From Athripsodes cinereus (taxonomy: Eukaryota > Arthropoda > Insecta > Trichoptera > Leptoceridae), in assembly GCA_947579605.1 (NCBI GenBank), contig OX388312.1:3596001-3660000 (forward strand): a DNA stretch of 64,000 nt. The letters are read 5' to 3'. Numbering within the stretch: position 1 is the first letter of the stretch; every line of letters starts with the position of its first letter. This document shows, piece after piece, positions 59,578 to 64,000 of this stretch. Both the position numbers and the translations under genes were made by a program. The notes under the pieces were generated by a model that made no database searches, was not told where the DNA came from, and saw only the letters and a program-made list of their open reading frames with translations.

Positions 59578-60085
59578 TCTTTCACCACGGAAGTACCTAC
59601 TAAGTAAAATAGTGTTACTGTCAAATCTCGTTGTCTTTCACCATGGAAGTACTAAGTAAAATAGTGTTACTGTCAAATCTCGTTTTCCGTCACCATGGAA
59701 GTACTAAGTAAAATAGTGTTACTGTCAAATCTCGTTTTCCGTCACCATGGAAGTACTAAGTAAAATAGTGTTACTGTCAAATCTCGTTTTCTTTCACCAT
59801 GGAAGTACTAAGTAAAATAGTGTTACTGTCAAATCTCGTTGTCTTTCACCATGGAAGTACTAAGTAAAATAGTGTTACTGTCAAATCTCGTTTTCCGTCA
59901 CCATGGAAGTACTAATTAAAATAGTGTTACTGTCAAATCTCGTTTTCTTTCACCATGGAAGTACTAAGTAAAATAGTATTACTGTCAAATCTCGTTTTCT
60001 TTCACCATGGAAGTACTAAGTAAAACAGGGTTACTGTCATATCTCGTTTTCTTTCACCATAGAAGTACTTAGCAAATTAGTGGTT
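59578..60085 (+). repeat. Minisatellite, about 10 copies of a 52-bp unit
   Basis: The CCATGGAAG landmark falls at 59641, 59693, 59745, 59797, 59849, 59901, 59953, 60005 and 60057, exactly 52 bases apart. The unit reads AAGTACTAAGTAAAATAGTG, TTACTGTCAAATCTCGTTTT and CTTTCACCATGG (sites overlap). The first unit has a 4-base insertion (CTAC) and the last units are more diverged. Two sequence types alternate (TTTTCCGTCACC and TTTTCTTTCACC), showing higher-order copying. Confidence 0.95.
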
Positions 60086-60527
60086 TTTTTTTTTCAGTAA
60101 TTATATTTTTATAGCATTATACAAATGTGAATATTATTTCTTTTTGTGAAATAAAATAAATAAAAAAAAACAAGGAAAAATAGCAAATTAATACAAAATA
60201 ACAAAGAAGTATTGTGGAGCATCATGAATAATAATATATTGTAATTTTCATTTATTGATTGTCAATAAAATTTATTATTTAGTGATAATTAAAAAAAAAA
60301 TGTGTATTGAATGTAATTGCGATTATTTTATCATATATAAGAATTTTTTTTTTTATTGCGTTTGGAGAGGTATATAATAAAAACTTATTGTTCGTTAGTC
60401 TTTGAAGTTTTTCTGAAAAAAGAGGATACTAACTCATTTGATGCATTATAGCGAGTATAGTATTATAGAGAGAAATATATGGATAAATACTTTGTACCTG
60501 AGCTAACTATAGGTGAATACCAATATG
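60086..60527. other. AT-rich DNA, nothing recognised
   Basis: No gene or repeat seen. Confidence 0.35.
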
Positions 60528-60529
60528 TA

Positions 60530-61097
60530 CAGTCGATTCCGCTTAATTGGGACACCGCTTAATTGGGACAGTCGCTTATTTGGGACAAATCTCAAAGAAC
60601 AGAAACCAAACCAAGAAACCAATAGTAAATTTATATGTTTAATTGGGACAACATTCCACTTAATTGGGACAGTAAATTTAAGATCAGGAAGGAAATAAAG
60701 GGAGCCCTACATCCGCACTGAATATCTGTGCTGATTTTGTAGAAGTGAAATGTTACAAAAACAAAAGACAGACTACACTTGACTCATTTTTGCATTGAAT
60801 TAAATTGTGTACCTACACATTTGTTATTTTTTAGGTTTTTTTTTTCATAAAAGTTTATATTACATATTTGTAATTTAAACGATAATTTATAATATTACAT
60901 TATATGTAATTTACAGTTTCCAAGAGTTTATAAAATAAAATAATTAAAAAAAATATGCATTGTTTAATTTTATGTGTGTATTACTGGGTTATGGCTTTAT
61001 TTGCCAAAACCAAATAAATGAGTTTTGAAAAATGGGAAATTCGCTTAATTGGGACAGCCGCAAGTCTCGATGTGTCCCAATTAAGCGGAATCGACTG
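60530..61097. mobile_element. Pogo-like MITE with arrayed GCTTAATTGGGACA motif, 568 bp
   Basis: CAGTCGATTCCGCTTAATTG-GGACA and its exact inverse end the element, flanked by TA (60528-60529, 61098-61099). The motif TTAATTGGGACA recurs at about 60543, 60560, 60641, 60663 and 61045. No transposase. The CAG start and TA target fit pogo/Tigger. Confidence 0.88.
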
Positions 61098-61539
61098 TAT
61101 TTGTTGATGTTGAGTGCAATATTTTATTTTATTTTTATTTTTTTTACAATATTTAGAATCAAACAGTCGTTACACAATATGTTGACAATTAATACATTTA
61201 ACATGTAAACCAGCGAAGATTCCACTCTTACCAGAAATGTCTTAGTCTTGAGGAAAAAAACAAAAGTTAAAATTCTCTAAAAAAGTCAAAGTAAATTTAA
61301 AAACAACGATAATACAATACTTAAAAATAATACAAAAATACAAAAGTGACAAATCCCAATATACATAGACATACTGTGTTTATGTTGGCACGTTTTTGTT
61401 TTTTATTGATTAATTTTATTTTTTGTGATTGGAGACTTCGTATAATTTTCTTGTTTATATGATCTAGAGTTTGTGTGTTCACATTGTGAAAAGACATTTT
61501 AAACATATTTGATATTAACAAAAACACTGTTTTCTTTTC

Positions 61540-61987
61540 ACTTTTGATTTATTACTCGAGTACTATCGTCAAGTTTGCTTGACATTTTCGAGAGAACTAA
61601 TATAAAAAAAATTAAAGTCACATGGAATAACAAATTTATGTAGGTACTTAAAAATAGAAATAGAAAAGAAGGGATAAGGAGGTAGGACGAGTTAAGACAG
61701 TGGGGATGAGTATTTGGTTTTAACAATGGTGATGAATGAGGTATTTAAATGTTTTCAATATTTTTATGTATTTCTAATGTTTTCAAAGCAATCAATTTTC
61801 TATGTCGGCTTTCTGAATGTAAGACCCTTATATTATTCATATCAAAACTGTGATTATGATTGATGCAATGATCCGCCATCTCCAAACAGTTGGATAAATC
61901 CTTCTTTGATGTGCTCCGGGATGTTCTTTGATGCGAATGTCTATCGATCGACTGGTCGGTCCGACATTTATTTGGTGTCGCAATCAT
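61540..61987 (-). mobile_element. Penelope-like element remnant (PLE3)
   Basis: The minus-strand frame 61987-61745 encodes SNCLEMADHCINHNHSFDMN and IRVLHSESRHRKLIALKTLE, the FAxHxxxxNHxF.. LHxE.. RxxLExLEI pattern at the end of Penelope GIY-YIG proteins. An untranslated stretch follows. I found no hammerhead core here. Confidence 0.6.
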
Positions 61988-62538
61988 CGCAATTTTGTTT
62001 ATGTTGATTGTAAAAAGACATAAGCCGTATATTTGATGAATAAATAAATATAATCAATCTCATTTCGATATGGCAGCTATACATATATTGGGAGCTTTCA
62101 ACGACATGCGTAAAGTCACAACGGATGAATTTGGTCGATGAATGTGGATATTGGAACCATCATTCCTGTAACAGAAGGTCTAGAAGGTTATTTTGTATAC
62201 CACATTCTTCACGTGATTGGTAAAGTTTGGCGAAAAGCCTATTCAACTGTAAAACTGATTTAAACTTAATTTAGCTACAAATAAATAATCAAAAACTCTG
62301 TGCCTTGTATGTTTTCTGAATGTACAAAGTGTCTCTCCCTTGGTGAAGAGTCTTAGGTCTGGGTGGGATGTCCCCTAGGGAGGAAAGCGTCTCTGTAGCG
62401 ATGACGGTATCGGCGACTCGCGTGCTCGCCGACCTAAATACCTGGAAAAGTTTCTGGACACCTCAATTCAGCCTTGTGCTCAAATATGTAAATAAATTTG
62501 TTTTTCTTATTTTATTTTTCTGTTTAATTGTTATTGTA
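61988..62538. other. Unassigned DNA with a GC-richer patch
   Basis: At 62340-62450, GGTCTGGGTGGGATGTCCCC and CGGTATCGGCGACTCGCGTG stand out from the AT-rich background, probably a repeat fragment of unknown family. Confidence 0.35.
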
Positions 62539-62620
62539 CTACTACTATACCATCACGGCATATCCCACAAGTGGGGAAGCCAGCTGCATGTAAGAAACAT
62601 GCAAGCTGTCCTCTTCGTTG
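62539..62620 (-). repeat. Rep-250 3' part
   Basis: ACCATCACGGCATATCCCAC, AAGTGGGGAAGCCAGCTGCA and AACATGCAAGCTGTCCTC, near consensus with a short internal deletion. Confidence 0.75.
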
Positions 62621-62739
62621 TTATTGTATGGTTTGTAAAATTGGCTAAGAATGTTTTTGTATACTTTTATTTCATTTTGTTTCATATATGTTGTTTGCTT
62701 CTCTCGTATAGAGGTATATCGAAGGAGTTTAGTCAAAAG

Positions 62740-62925
62740 ATTTCACACGGAGGTTTTGGCGGTTTGGTGGTTTGGCCGGTCAGCCCTTCAGGTTGCCCAC
62801 TATGGCGCCTCCGTTGTGAACAAGATTTGTTTAGTGTAGAATTTCGGATAAATGGAAGTCCTCAGACTTCTGCGCTATCCGGGTGGTCGGTGGGTCCTTC
62901 AATGTATGCTCTTATGAATGTACAA
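62740..62925 (-). repeat. Rep-GC copy
   Basis: GGTTTGGCCGGTCAGCCCTT, GGTTGCCCACTATGGCGCCT, GGATAAATGGAAGTCCTCAG and CCGGGTGGTCGGTGGGTCCT then TTCAATGTATGC. Confidence 0.7.
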
Positions 62926-63500
62926 AGTTTTTTATCTCCTTGTATTCCGAAGAGAAACATTTTAACAGAAATAACACAATCTATGTAGGTACTTAGAGAT
63001 GTCTTACCACTCATGTAAAAGATTGTGTTGTGTGACATTGACTTGTGATTGGATTTTTGTGATTTACGAAAAAGGAATTCGTATTAGTAGATAGTAAAAG
63101 TAAATGCTAATACATATTCGTGAGGCCTACATAGTTGATCCATAGTAACTTTTTTATAGTAGTAAAATAATACAATGTGATACTACGTGATTCTAAACTG
63201 CCGAAACTTCGCGAAAAACTAGTTTCGTGTCAATGAAATAAATTGACTATTTTTCGTTCTTGTCTTTTTTTTGTAAAACCTGTTTTTTTTATTAAAATTT
63301 TCAAGTAGTAGGTACCTACCTGCAACGTTACTGTTTAGAAATTGTTTTTCTTGAAGTGCTAACAAATGTATGTAGATAAATTATAAACATCGAGTTTTAC
63401 GCATTTTATACGTATCTATTGAATACTTTATTTTACTATTGAAGTATATGATTTAAAAAATGAAAATGTATATGATACAAATTATCAACTGTATATCTTT
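62926..63500. other. AT-rich DNA, nothing recognised
   Basis: No gene or repeat seen. Confidence 0.35.
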
Positions 63501-63502
63501 GG

Positions 63503-63725
63503 GTTAGTTGGAAGAGATCGCGCCTCTGCAATAAACCCTCTGTATATAGATAAAATATTCTTTGAATGCATTTTTCTATAAAATTGTAATATGTACCTAT
63601 TGTGATCAATGTCGCGTTAGTACCCATAATACAAGATTCATCTTAGTTTGGGACTAGCTCGATTTGTGTGAATTGTCTATGTATGTTATAAAAAAAATGT
63701 CCTGTAAAGAATGAATAAATTAATA
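63503..63725 (+). repeat. LINE-J-like tail interrupted by a SINE-T2 tail
   Basis: GGGTTAGTTGGAAGAGATCG to TGTGATCAATG is the LINE tail (subfamily as at 19082). It resumes at TCCTGTAAAGAATGAATAAA. Between (63610-63705) lie GTTAGTACCCATAATACAAG and AGTTTGGGACTAGCTCGATT with an A run, the 3' part of SINE-T2. Confidence 0.8.
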
Positions 63726-63884
63726 AAACAAAGAAATTTCTCTATTTCATGTCCTCAATATGTTTGAAAGGTATTTTCTATTGTCATTTTTTTCATTCAA
63801 AATTAATATGGAGTTTTTCGAAATAAATTTTGGGAAAAGTATTCTCAGAGAAGAAAATTTCTTTGAAGCTTCCGGAATATAATA

Positions 63885-63995
63885 ATGTTCTCACCCTTTT
63901 TTGTTAGTATTTTAATATCCTGTAAAAGTCAGGAATATGTAAAGCATCACATCTTCAATTCAGCGGTGAGACATGCGTCCCATATTGAATATATT
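63885..63995 (+). repeat. Rep-250, running to the window edge, diverged
   Basis: TAATATCCTGTAAAAGTCAG, CTTCAATTCAGCGGTGAGAC and TGCGTCCCATATTGAATAT. Confidence 0.55.
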
Positions 63996-64000
63996 ATTTT

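Noticed and set aside
59578..60085. CRISPR array
   Set aside because: The repeats are contiguous 52-bp units without unique spacers, in a eukaryotic context.
62368..62988. 206-codon ORF with hydrophobic stretches
   Set aside because: It crosses a Rep-250 fragment and a Rep-GC copy. The hydrophobic runs come from T-rich DNA, and no start context or homology supports it.

Overview
This is a strongly AT-rich eukaryotic (insect) genomic window: genes are split by GT-AG introns, the only complete host gene matches the animal peroxin PEX6, and most of the rest is built from non-LTR retrotransposons, tRNA-derived SINEs, Penelope-like elements and TIR DNA transposons. Several retroelement tails (the GTTAGTACCCATAATACAAG box and the TTGGAAGAGATCGC-type 3' UTR) resemble ones common in moths and caddisflies. 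A lepidopteran or close relative is my best guess, but that is inference.

Layout. Positions 263-6080 (minus) hold PEX6 in nine exons encoding 943 residues, with old repeats in its introns. Positions 6081-8832 are a divergent intergenic region with one strong CTCF-like site. Positions 8833-9184 (plus) are the first coding exon of an ABCG (white-family) half transporter. No later exon of it is recognisable, so the following 55 kb is either its very long first coding intron or intergenic DNA. Positions 9185-64000 are a transposon landscape. It contains: a 3.2-kb TIR element with a DDE-like ORF and many copies of a terminal motif (10225-13433); a 2-kb hAT derivative with a perfect 8-bp target duplication (13469-15449); a 1.2-kb element with repeated GGGGCTATTGCGTC motifs (17571-18805); a Penelope-like 3' end with a hammerhead-ribozyme-like motif (28735-29224); a 5'-truncated but RT-intact LINE (29303-31895); a cluster of palindromic MITEs and two small hATs (35141-37059); a pogo/Tigger-like element interrupted by a LINE fragment (38124-40837); a second hammerhead-like Penelope end (43810-44000); a 52-bp minisatellite (59578-60085); a pogo-like MITE (60530-61097); and a third Penelope remnant (61540-61987).

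Two interspersed families tie the region together. One is an approximately 250-bp repeat, called Rep-250 here. It appears about 30 times, has 11-14 bp target duplications and ends in (TAG)n. The other is a LINE family, called LINE-X here, present as fragments encoding the RT C-terminus and ending in (TAGA)n. Their last 35-40 bases are similar, which suggests that Rep-250 is a SINE mobilised by LINE-X. Four TIR elements of different sequence repeat their own terminal motif many times inside their ends. The 10225-13433 element, with its DUF7869-like protein, is the best candidate for an undescribed mobile system.

Limits: exon joins and repeat boundaries were read by eye. Family names are by motif recognition, without database searching.
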